A stretch of 64,000 bases of DNA, from NCBI GenBank assembly GCA_002270565.1, contig NQMI01000004.1, positions 186,001 to 250,000 on the forward strand, written 5' to 3'. The notes beneath the pieces were generated by a model. That model saw nothing but the letters and a program-made list of their open reading frames with translations. It ran no database searches and had not been told where the DNA came from. The translations under genes were made by a program, and so were the position numbers. Each line of letters opens with the position of its first letter. The first letter of the stretch is position 1. Of this stretch, positions 44,861-54,839 are shown in pieces. The DNA is from Stenocarpella maydis. Taxonomy: Eukaryota; Ascomycota; Sordariomycetes; Diaporthales; Diaporthaceae.

Positions 44861-47616
44861 ATGGCGCAGGGTCGTCTGTCACCTTCGAGCGAAATGCACT
44901 CAGCAGAAATGGAGGACGAAGAGAGGATGGGCGAGCTCAGAAAGGACTACATTTACACCTCTTCGGCGGAGGTCACCCGGGAAAAGTCGCTTGCTTCGAT
45001 TCGCAGTGATGTTGAACGCATGGGACCGGAGCCTGTGGTGGCCAACATGGAGGAAATGGCACTAAAAGCTCTCCATGTTGACGACGACTCTACACTAAAT
45101 CCATGGACTTTCAGAGTTTTCTTTCTCGGTCCGTACCATCCTGTTACGATGTAGCTGCTGCGCATCTAACTGCATTCACACAGGCATCGGGTTGTCCGCT
45201 TTTGGATCGGCGCTTGGGACTATCTTTTTGTTCAAGCCTCAGAGTGTGTCTGTATCTATAATCTTTCTCACAGTCATCTCCTATGTTGGAGGAGTTGCTC
45301 TTGAGGCCATGATTCCTCAGAAGGGCTTCATTGGTAAATGGTTCAACCCGCATTCGTAAGTCAACTGCAATGGTTTCAAGTACCGTACCGGATCCATGGG
45401 TGACTGCTAATATTTGCGGCACAAAGGTTCAACTCTAAGGAACATCTCGCCATAGTTATCATGTCGAGCAGTGCAAGCGGAGCAGCGTATGCCACGGAAG
45501 TACTGGCCGCGCAAAAGCTCTATTGTAAGTCGGATTTTCCAATTTCTTCGCCATCCCAATTCAAATAACCACTGATCCCTTTGTCAACAGATAATGTCGT
45601 CCCCCAACCTGTTGTGGCAATACTCCTCCTATTTTCTTCACAGCTACTTGGTTACGGCATGGCTGGCGTCCTCCGAAAGAGCTTGGTTTACCCGACGAGA
45701 ATGCTTTGGCCATCGATTCTACCTCTGAGCTCGCTCATCGAAACACTACACCGAGAAAGGAAAGAGATGAAGAAAAGATTCAACCTCTTCTGGATCATTT
45801 TCGGTATCGTGGCCATCTGGGAGCTGTTTCCCCAATACATTATGCCAATCTTAGTTGGAGTATCCGTCATATGCCTCACGCAGCGGAATAGCGTTGTTGT
45901 CACCAACATTTTTGGAGGCGCAGCGGGCAACGAGGGCCTTGGACTACTGGTAAGGGATTCTTCGGCATATTTCCTCTTGATTTAAATAAATTTACTAATC
46001 GAGGGTCTATTTTTAGTCACTGTGCTTCGACTGGCAATATGTCGGCACATCATGCTTCTATCTGCCTCTCCAGACCCTTACGAACGGCTTTATTGGCTAC
46101 ATCGGCTGCATCTGCCTGTTTATCGGGATGTATTACGGCAATTTTTGGGATGCATTAAAATTCCCCTTTCTGTCTCAACAGCTCTTCTCGGCGAACTCGT
46201 CCTCGACGCTCTTTGAGATATACAATCAGTCCGCGATCCTGGACTCAAATTTTGAGCTGGATCGAAACGCTTTGGAGACCCAGGGCCTCCCTTTCTTCTC
46301 CGCCACAAATGGGGCTTATCTACTTACTACCAACCTTGGAATTACCGCGACTATAACTCATATTATGTTATGGAACCGTGACGCGGTTCGCAGCGCCTTT
46401 GATTTCGATTTCAAGTCCACTCTGACTTACCTCAAACACCCTGGCCTGCTATGGAAGAGAAAGTCCGCTGCAGCTGAAACAACAGCAGTGCCTGAGGCCG
46501 AACTTGATCCTCATTACCGTTTGATGCTAGCTTACAAAGAAGTCCCCGCTTGGTGGTATGTCCTCATCCTCCTTCTGTCTACAACCACAGGCATCGCTTG
46601 TATTTACGTCTTGGGATCGACGCTGCCATGGTGGGGCTTCATCGTCGCCATTAGTCTCTCGTTCCTCGGCACTCTGTTCTTTGGCGCCATGTCAGGGCTT
46701 CTCGGCTTCCAGGTGCCGATCACATCACTCATCCAGCTAATCGGGGGATACCTGCACCCTTCCAAGCCAGTTGCGAATATGTTCTTCGTGCTGTTTGGAG
46801 CAAATGCGCAGGCCCAAGCCTTGGGACTAGTCGGGAGTCTCAAGCTCGGACAGTACGGAAAGTTGAGCCCAAGATGTACTTTCACGTAAGTTGAAAAATC
46901 AGGCTGGCATCGCAACAACCATGCATTGAACTAACTCGTATAATCGCAGTATGCAAATCATAGGCACATTATTCGGCGCGGTGATAAATTATCTTCTCAT
47001 GACCATTATCACAACCAATCAACGAGAAATTCTTCTGAGTATACAAGGAACGAACATCTGGTCCGGCCAGGTGATCCAGTCTTTTAACTCCAACGTGAGT
47101 AACTTGTCAAGATTCTGAGCCTCCAAAACACAACCCTCTCGATTAACTCGCTGATAGGCTATTGCATTTGGGGCGCTCTCTCAATTCATGTTTTCCATTG
47201 GTCGAAAATACACTTGGATCGTCCTCGCCTTGCCCCTCGGTTTCCTTTTCCCATTCCCTTTCTACTTCCTACACCGTCGTTTTCCAACCCTGGGCTTTGA
47301 TTATTTCGTCACACCCGTCTTGCTCTGGTTTCTTGGCTACTTGTCTGTGGGCATAAACTCATCCGTTGGTGTATACTTTGCCATTGGCTTCTTCGTTCAA
47401 TTCTGGCTCCGGAAGAAGCACCCCGAGTGGTTCATTCGGTACAACTACTTGCTCGCTGCAGCAATTAGCGGCGGGACCGAACTTCTGGTCTTTGTGACGA
47501 CATTCGCGGTTCAAGGAGCCTCGGGGTCTGCAGTGCAATTCCCGGCTTACTGGGGGAATAACTTTCAGTCAGGCAATCCTGATTATTGTGCCCAGAACCC
47601 AGCTTTGGGTGGATGA
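44861..47616 (+). CDS. Oligopeptide transporter, OPT family
   Basis: A polytopic proton-coupled transporter of the OPT family, moving small peptides (or related compounds) across the plasma membrane. Seven exons join in frame: 44861-45128, 45184-45355, 45427-45524, 45591-45949, 46017-46885, 46950-47094 and 47158-47616, giving 789 aa. About 90 hydrophilic residues precede the first membrane segment; FSKEHLAIVIMSS-type sequence (NSKEHLAIVIMSSSA here) and RNSVVVTNIFGGAAGNEGLG fit the family. The conserved SLCFDWQYVG begins exon 5. YYGNFWDALKFPFLSQQLF and, later, PITSLIQLIGGYLHPSKPVAN are also typical, and IRYNYLLAAAISGGTEL lies near the C-terminus. Codon use is noticeably less GC-rich than in the housekeeping genes of the window, in keeping with its AT-rich surroundings. 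Confidence 0.92.
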
Positions 47617-48317
47617 TTCAGAAAATTGATTTTTCGCATTCAATGATCTTGTTTTTTACAAGTAGAACCGACGGAGAAAAAAGACGTAAAGCCTAGACCT
47701 GAACTTGCTCACAGTTAGGAATTTGAAGTATTAACCAGTGTTTCTCCCTAGCAGCCTGAGGCATCTCTCCTATGACAATGAGGTGCTGGCAAATTCTGAC
47801 ACGCAGATATTTAACGGGGCTAGATATCGCCTGAAAATTCTCCAGAGCAAGTAGATCCTCCCTCCCATCACACAGCCGCAGACAGCAGGCTGTGATGCTA
47901 GCCTGGTTCACTATAGCCCTAAGGAGTTACAAGCGAGCTGTCGACATGACCATTCAGAGCTCAACACTGAGACTAGTAGCGAACAAGTAGAATGCCTCAA
48001 GCCGCAGAAAATGCGTTGTCCATTATCCCCAAGTTAGATTTGAAATAAGACCACCAGGCTGTCCTCTTATGGCCTTCATCATACCGTCTGCGATATTATC
48101 GTACAAACAACCTTGGACGTGGGGAGCGAAACCGGGATTTGATTCTGTTCCATAGCTCGTGATACATTGTGTATTGTCCGAGGCGCAACACCTTTTAGAC
48201 ATGGCCCAATATCCATTTTCGACGATCTAGGCGGTCGAGCTGCCTAGGTACCTTTGGGGCTGTTGGTGATTTCAGTGACTTACAACCAGGACTGAGACCG
48301 AAGCTTCTATCCTACCC
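47617..48317. other. Intergenic region
   Basis: This lies between the OPT stop and the disrupted gene. A short frame starts at 48069 but has no clear splice link to the following exon. I see nothing else, apart from GCCTAGGTACC near 48243, related to the recurrent palindrome. Confidence 0.45.
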
Positions 48318-48721
48318 ATGACGTTCCCCGCAAACTTCACGTGCAACGCAGCAGTTCCCGAGATGGCCTATGGTACTGACCGGAGGAAGCTTCTGTTCTG
48401 GTTATCTGTCTTTGTGTTTGTTGGTATATTTCGTCACTTCCATCTGGTATTGTTTCTAACTCCAGTATAATCGAAGGGGACGCCAGAATATCTTCGCTCC
48501 ACGAGCGAATGGATTACTACCACATTCGACTGTGATAATATTGAGCAGCTCGAGAGCAAGGCTACCTGGGTCCTTCGACTTAAGACAGAAACGAAGATGA
48601 CGAGCTTTGAGCAAGACGCACAAGTCCCTAAAGCAAGGCCGGTGGTGACATTACCACAGCTGGGTTTGTCGCTGTGCCTCCTCGATCGGCCGCTCGCAAC
48701 GGCTGGGGTTTTTAATATGTA

Positions 48722-50928
48722 CCATGGCGGATCACCATTCGGGATACCCCACGTGCCGGGACACCCAAAATTAGAGAATACCCACCAAAACAATGCAATT
48801 TCAAGAAGCCATCGTCAACTCAATTCTGCTCGTGACTAGACGTTTTATAGATAGTTTTAAAGCATAAAAGCAGCTCTTTCAATTAGTATATCTTGCAGGC
48901 AGTTTGGATATACAGCCAGAACGGGTCCGCACTTCTGCTAGCGGCTCATTTTCCGCATCATCATCTTCAGACTCTTCATCTGCATCAACTTCAGCCTCGC
49001 CACCCATTTCTTCTTCAGCCTCAGCCTCTTCATTAAGGGCATTCCCAGCATCATTATTGCCTCCCATAATGTCTCCTAGTTGCATGAATTTCTTATTTGG
49101 ATTCAGGATAGCTCGGCGTTTCTTAGCCTTCATCCGCTCAACTTAAGCATCTAACTCCCGAATTCTCTCATATGCAAGGGCCAACTCGGCTTCTTTTACA
49201 TTAAATGCAAGGCCGATCTTCCTGAATTTACGCCATTCTAACGCCATAGCCTCCGGGCCAGCGAGGTTCATAATTTCTCACCCAGACTTAGGTATCTTAT
49301 CATTAGAATCAACTTCTAGTTTAACTCAATGTTTCTCCTTATCCTCCTAGCATTCTGGGTGTATTAACGCTTTGCATTAACTAATAGGCCAATTACTAGT
49401 AGTCTTCCATGCATTTTTAATAGTCTTCTCTATAAATCCCTTCTCTCTGGCCTGCTATAGTGCCTTAATGAAGTTGATCTTATCCATAGGCTGAGAGTCT
49501 GTCAGTACCTGCCACGTGCCGAGGAGCCCACAATAGTACGCCTTTACAGCATTAAAGACTCCATTATCAAGTGGTTAAAGTCCATGCAAGCAATATACTA
49601 GTAAATAGCAGCAGAAGATATTATTCTTAAAGCATGTGGTTATAAACTCATCCTATATAGGTTGATTAGTTAAATTAGCTTAATATTATAAAACCTGGCT
49701 ATACACCTATAGAAGTATGGCTAAAATAGCCATCCAATATTAACAGAATCACCTTAGAATCATCATTTCAGCAGGTATTCATCTATAGCAAGAAGACCTC
49801 TTGGAGCCATAACAGGCCTATCTGGTTATTCATCCAGCCGTTTGGAGATATAATAAAGTGCTATAATAGGCAGGTCTTCTTAAACTCATTAATAAACCAC
49901 TATGCTTGGAGTTCTTTGCCCTTAAAAATAATACCCGGATCAAGGGCCTCACCATTAGCGGTAATAGCCTCTATCATAGTAGACTACCACCTAGACTAAT
50001 CATGTTTAACTAGCGCCTTCTTCATCTCTAAAGTTCCCACAACTAGAGAATCTAGTCCTATACTTAATCTATTAGTATGAAAAGTTACAGCTTTATTAGT
50101 ATTAATTTGCATACCAAACCCAGCCATTAACCCGGCTTTATCGATATTAACAGTGAGCTCCAGCTTCACCCACAAGTATTTATCCTCCTAAATATCAAAA
50201 TACTAGTTAACTGCCTTCAGGGTAAACTCATAAAACCTTAGGGCTTCTTATATACAGCCAACTTTATTATAGACCTCTAAGTGGCGCTAAATAAACCGCT
50301 CAACCTACTTCTTGTCAACTAGCTGATTATCACTGGATTATTTGATAACCTTCGTTACCACATTTCTGATCTGGAAGTAGCTTAAGGTGCAACCAAGCCT
50401 TTCTTACTATAGAATCCACTTAATGATACAGTCTTCTTACGCACTAGATAGTCGGAAATTCAATAGTTAGGCCTTAGGATCAATCTTTACAGCACGGCCA
50501 TTCTTACAGGCAGATAGGGTAGATATAGGCATATTATGCTTCTCAGCGGCTTTATTTAGAGACATTCTATTATTAATAATATCATATAGGGCATTAGCCA
50601 CATTATCCTTAGTATAGTTAGGTATTATGGCGGGCAATTGGGTCTCTAGCACTAAGGATTCGGTCTATAGAATGTAAGAAGTCCTCTCTAATTCAGCATT
50701 TGGGGTCAATTATACACTCGGAATAAACAGCCCGAGAGGGGCGCCAATCCACTTTTGGAATAGTCTATAATATTCATTAAGCAATTCTCTATTTATCTAC
50801 GGTCTCAGATTGTGAATAGCTTCAATGGTTATAGAGAAACGTATAAGTAAAGTTTATTGATTTGTGTGGGGGTTGAGAATTTTGGGTGTCCCGGCACGTG
50901 GGGTATCCCGAATGGTGATCCGCCATGG
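48722..50928 (-). mobile_element. Fot1/pogo-type DNA transposon, degenerate
   Basis: A 2,207-bp element with perfect 51-bp terminal inverted repeats at 48722-48772 and 50878-50928, flanked on both sides by TA (48720-48721 and 50929-50930). TA duplication and the pogo-type transposase relic inside place it in the Tc1/mariner superfamily, Fot1/pogo branch. The interior is much richer in A+T and TpA than the surrounding genes, and its transposase is full of stops, as expected after RIP. The terminal repeats themselves are intact and identical to each other. Removal of the element and one TA leaves a continuous host reading frame. Confidence 0.9.
48879..50652 (-). pseudogene. Relic of Fot1/pogo DDE transposase
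   Basis: On the minus strand the N-terminal helix-turn-helix of pogo (psq type) is intact at 50652-50467, with ALYDIINNRMSLNKAAEKHN and MPISTLSACKNGR. Beyond it, the CENP-B-like region can be followed through stops (KWIL, ERLGC, IRNVVTKVI, VERFI). The DDE catalytic region follows, near 49,920-50,010 (STMIEAITANGEALDPGIIFKG). The open C-terminal end at 49133-48879 is acidic and closes RTRSGCISKLPARYTN. Most stops sit where Gln or Trp is expected (CAA/CAG to TAA/TAG, TGG to TAG). This is the pattern of C-to-T changes on either strand. The protein cannot be functional. Confidence 0.82.
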
Positions 50929-51283
50929 TACCTTCGCGACCAAGTCCCAATGGACGTTCTATCATTCCTCCAGCAAAGGTGGCCACGTACTACTAGAGTC
51001 AGAACCATGCTGGAGATCAATAGGATTCTGGAATGGCTAGAGATGGGAGACGGCATTACTTAATCATCGAATCTGTTGGCTGGGTCACGTATTGCAATAC
51101 GATGGGAGGGTAATGGTTGTTCATTCGCTGCTGTCGAGGAAGTGTTGGTGCTGTGGGCGTAGCCAGCACAACACCTGGGCACTATATACTGGTCTACGAT
51201 GACTAAGCTTGTGCTGAGTCAGCACACTTTATTGCCACAGAATCGAAAACGATTGGAGCCCTTCAAATAATGCCAGAATATGG

Positions 51284-51575
51284 GGGACCGGTTCGATGGG
51301 AGGCTTGGCAGGTAGTTATCAAATTGGTACTAGCGCGCCGCACGGGCCTTAACTACCTCCCAGCCCGGAATATTCAAACCCTGTTTGAACTCCGTATGAA
51401 CAGAGTTTGTACATAATACATTAGATGGGGAAAAAAATATCCACAGACATACTGCATTATTCAAACAAGGTTTAAATATTACGGGCTGAGAGGTAGTTAA
51501 GGCCCGTGCGGCGCGCTAGTCCCAATTCGATAACTACCTGCCAAGCCCTTAGTTACTCCCATTCAACCGTAGGCC
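51284..51575. mobile_element. MITE with long terminal inverted repeats (Mutator-like?)
   Basis: A non-autonomous element of about 290 bp. Long inverted arms lie at 51302-51389 and 51460-51547 (about 88 bases, some seven differences). Both extend outward in a weaker way (CGGTTCGATGGGAG against CGGTTGAATGGGAG), with a 9-base indel in the right arm. It is bounded by a direct repeat CCAGAATATGG at 51273-51283 and 51576-51586. Depending on where the ends are drawn, the target duplication is 8 to 11 bases. Long arms with a 9-11 base duplication favour a Mutator-like origin; an 8-base one would fit hAT. It encodes nothing. Removing it with one copy of the direct repeat restores an open exon. Confidence 0.78.
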
Positions 51576-52072
51576 CCAGAATATGGAGCCCAGACCACCG
51601 CAGATACCAGACGGGCATCTCTTCCCAAGACAACTTGGATAGAGACTCTGTCATCGATCTCCAAGTCTACACCGAAAATGAACCCAGCACTCGTGTAAGT
51701 CGAGGCCCATCGAGGCGCCCAGCCTCCTAACTAATCAGACCGTTTCCTTTGGTGGAAGGCTAGGAATTGTCCTGGATTCTCAGTTTTCTTCAATCGAGGA
51801 TCGGGAATGCAATGCCTTGGACAACAAGACGGTCTCTTAATAATTGTACATAGCTTCGAGACCGTGTGCCCGTCTTTGTGGTTATAATACCGCACTGACC
51901 GTTCGTCCACTGAGGGGCCCCCTGGCAGAGTCTTAGACTGGAAGAGAGCGATGCGACCCAGCCCTTGTTGGATATATCATGGATGTAGGCAAAATTGATA
52001 ATACATGATATCATAGACACCGTGATGCGCCTTGACGAATTCACATTCAGCCAGAGATGTTGATGGGGGCTT

Positions 52073-54151
52073 CTAGGCCCGCGGTGTAGCCCAATTTGGG
52101 TTTAGTAAGCGGTAGATAATGACAAACTCATGCATAGAGAGCATCTTTGTCCTTTCGTCACTGATCACGAGGTTTTTGGCAATCTGGCCGGCCTGGGGAT
52201 CGGCAATCTTGAGGCACGCTTCCAGGGCATCTTTGACCTCGAGGACTGGCCTGACAGGTGGGTCCTCGTTGAGCATCTCGTGAAAACACCAGCGAATGGC
52301 TTCTTGACACCGCTTCTGGTGTTTCGTGGAGGCCATGGTTCTCCACAGATGGAGGTAAAGGTCTCTTGAACGTAGTTGCTGAAACCTCGGCGGCATGCGC
52401 CAGACTTCCCAAAACCGTGTCCAATTGCCCTGCGCGGCATATGCATTCATTAGACGCATGATAGCATCTTCGCCCATGTATGGCAGGTCAGCTTGGAGCA
52501 AAAACCTTTCCAGGACGTTCTGAAGCTCGCTGGTCTGCTTGTTTTGAGATTCCGCCCGAGCTAGCGACTCCAGGAGAGAAACGACAACATCTGTAGTTAG
52601 GATCGGCTCGCCACGCTGGTACATGACGTTCAACACCTCTAGAGCGAGCTCTGACTGCTCCGATAACGAGACAGTGCTATCAGCGGGTTCCAGGTAGACG
52701 ACCTGAAGTATCTCGATGTAGTGGCCACGGTGACAGATGATGCCCAGAAGCTCCATTTCATGGACAAGTCCTCGCAAGTGGGCCAGGTCAAAACGCCGCA
52801 CCCCTAACTGACGACCCGCCACGCTTAACCACAGTCGAAATTGCCAGCTATACTCAGGGCGCAGGCGCCGAATTGTTTGGTTCCAGGCGTCTTTGTACTC
52901 CGAGGGCTGTCCAGGGCTGGAGTCGTCCAGTGCTTTGAATGCGTCCGCGTAGGAAAATGATGCAAATCGTGCCTGGAGTCGCTCCAATTCCGCCACCTGC
53001 TTTGCTACGAAAGCTGCAGGGTCTAAGGTAGGGTTAACATGGTTGATTATCGAGTCGCTGGTTGGCGGGTCAGTTACCTGGTGTGGCCGCCTGGTGGAAG
53101 TCGAGAAAAAGCGGCGCTGGGATGGCGCTGTGAAAATCTTGGGCGAGCCTCCTTCGGTAAATAGAGACAGCTCATCCGGATCAGTGTCGGCCTCTGTGTA
53201 CTCCAGATCGTCTGCGATAAGATTGTCGTCACCCCTACGAGCCAGAATGCGGGACCAGAGGAGCTCGAGATCCAGCTCTCTCCGCTTGGACTCGGTGAAG
53301 GCTTGGACCACGATGGTAGTACCAGTCTGTTTGGTGCCGAAGCCGGTCGCAGTTTCATACTCGATCGGTGGCTGTGAGCCAGAGGAAATTGTGCCTAGGT
53401 TTGTGCAGATCCAGCGGGTAGTGATGCCATCATCGCGACCCATGGGCGTGGCTGCAGTGCCGAGGAGTTTTGCCTTCCTTTGCTTGCGTCGCATCTGGAT
53501 TTTGAACTCATTAGGGCCCACAAGGCCATCAGCATGAGCTCTTATGCCCCTACTCCGCAGCCATGACATCAGGTTGGACCCGGAGACATGCAGGTGACGC
53601 TCACTGCGCGCGGTGCCGAAAAGCATGATGAGGTTAGGTCCGAGGGCGGCCGGGGGATCCAAGGTCCGCAGGTCCAGGAGCTTCAAATCATCCAGGCCCA
53701 TGTCTTCAGCGGCGTGGTAGACAAGATCTTTCAAGATCGAAGGGACGTTAGCCGGCAGCTCTGGAAGGAGTTGACTGTGCTGGACCAGAGAGGGATGCCG
53801 GGGAGGCTCCTCCTGAAGGTACCAGGGTTCGTCTTGTTGGCCGTCATTTTTCACTGATTGTTGTGTCGGACTTCTGCCCTCGGTGGCTGCTGTGGCGGAC
53901 TTGTTGCTGAACTCAGCATCGACCTCGGGTACGGGCTCAGTCACATCTGGGGCTTTCTGAGAATAGGGACGTGCTCGGGTGGCGACAGCAACAGGCGGAG
54001 CTGGACAACGCAGAGCCGCCGATGCATGAGGAGGCCATTGAGACTGGGGAATGACAGCAGCTCTGCGAGGTTGAAGGGAATGGTTGAGGACGGATACCCT
54101 ACAAGCCGAGGAGCCTGCAGCGGATGCTCGTAGTATTGGTCGCAGAGACAT
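52073..54151 (-). CDS. ATP25: ATPase synthesis protein 25, mitochondrial
   Basis: In yeast, Atp25 is needed for expression of mitochondrially encoded ATP synthase subunit 9: one half stabilises its mRNA and the other assists ring assembly. This frame encodes 692 aa with no introns. The N-terminal 65 residues are Arg/Ala-rich and end in RARPYSQKAP, a mitochondrial presequence. A RsfS/Iojap-like domain follows (MGLDDLKLLDLRTLDPPAALGPN, then SERHLHVSGSNLMSWLR) around residues 145-230. The large helical C-terminal domain (RPEYSWQFRLWLS, GIICHRGHYIEILQ, AYAAQGNWTRFWEVWR) is typical of ATP25 of filamentous fungi. The ATG at 54151 is the first true ATG; the frame extends upstream only by a GTG. It is divergent with RPO41. 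The yeast two-step cleavage has not been shown here. Confidence 0.9.
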   Translation of the reverse strand: MSLRPILRASAAGSSACRVSVLNHSLQPRRAAVIPQSQWPPHASAALRCPAPPVAVATRARPYSQKAPDVTEPVPEVDAEFSNKSATAATEGRSPTQQSVKNDGQQDEPWYLQEEPPRHPSLVQHSQLLPELPANVPSILKDLVYHAAEDMGLDDLKLLDLRTLDPPAALGPNLIMLFGTARSERHLHVSGSNLMSWLRSRGIRAHADGLVGPNEFKIQMRRKQRKAKLLGTAATPMGRDDGITTRWICTNLGTISSGSQPPIEYETATGFGTKQTGTTIVVQAFTESKRRELDLELLWSRILARRGDDNLIADDLEYTEADTDPDELSLFTEGGSPKIFTAPSQRRFFSTSTRRPHQVTDPPTSDSIINHVNPTLDPAAFVAKQVAELERLQARFASFSYADAFKALDDSSPGQPSEYKDAWNQTIRRLRPEYSWQFRLWLSVAGRQLGVRRFDLAHLRGLVHEMELLGIICHRGHYIEILQVVYLEPADSTVSLSEQSELALEVLNVMYQRGEPILTTDVVVSLLESLARAESQNKQTSELQNVLERFLLQADLPYMGEDAIMRLMNAYAAQGNWTRFWEVWRMPPRFQQLRSRDLYLHLWRTMASTKHQKRCQEAIRWCFHEMLNEDPPVRPVLEVKDALEACLKIADPQAGQIAKNLVISDERTKMLSMHEFVIIYRLLNPNWATPRA

Positions 54152-54839
54152 TGCTGCCACTCGAACACACAACAGAGACGGATGGGGCGACAGGACCACA
54201 GCAAGAAGGACGTAGCGTTGTGGTCGAGGCCTTAAAAGCTTGTAGTAGTGGTCATGAGATTGCTCCCCAGCCTGAGTTGTTGAGGCGCTGTCGGTTTACT
54301 GGTTTGTTGGAGGTTCGTCATGAGTCTGGGTTGTCTAGGCTCATATGAGGGAGGCATACTCGATGTGCTGCTTGGGTAAAAAGCACCTTGCGCCCGGGGT
54401 GGCGGCCCAGGTCAGTGGTGTGGGCCAGTAGCTGCAGGCACAGCCAACCAGGTATCCCACTGATAAGATAGATGGTTGATATCCATCACCGCAGGCCTGG
54501 TCGCCACGGCGCATGAGTAAATTAGTATAAATGCCAAAAAGTTTCTTCGACGGGGTCTCGATGCACCAGCGCCGCCTTCTCCCCGCCTTTTGCTTCACTT
54601 CAACCTCCTAGACCACTGCCATAGACTAACTGTATTCTAGACTGCGGCCAGCTCATTGCCCCTTTTCAATGAAGAACTGACCTTTGCCTTGCTCAGGCGG
54701 GCCTTCCACTGGCGCCCTGTTTATTGTGTACCGCACTATACGCACACACGCTCAAATAACCTCATCGCACACGACACAGCCATCCCTCCTCCTCCTGTAT
54801 ACAGCCCACTGCACTGGCAGTCGTTGCCACGTTTGAGAG
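54152..54839. promoter_or_regulatory. Shared promoter region of ATP25 and RPO41
   Basis: A 688-bp interval between two divergent genes that both serve mitochondrial gene expression. It is the only space for their two promoters. AT-rich parts lie near 54520-54540. I could not identify individual transcription factor sites with confidence. Confidence 0.55.

Larger units (their letters stand above)
48318..51840 (+). pseudogene. Unknown multi-exon gene broken by two transposons
   Basis: Host coding sequence surrounds two mobile elements. A first exon may run 48318-48419, spliced (57-nt intron, TCTAAC branch) to a frame starting at 48477. That frame stays open to the TA at 48720-48721. After the Fot1-like element it continues from the TA at 50929 in the same frame (NMYLRDQVPMD) to a stop at 51063. 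A later exon begins at 51241 after a CACAG acceptor, reads NARIWSPDHRRYQ across the short element if one copy of its duplication is removed, and ends at 51694. A final exon is 51784-51840 (taa), after an intron with CTAAC. The link between 51063 and 51241 is unresolved, so these could be two genes. I do not recognise the protein. As it stands it cannot be made. Confidence 0.55.
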
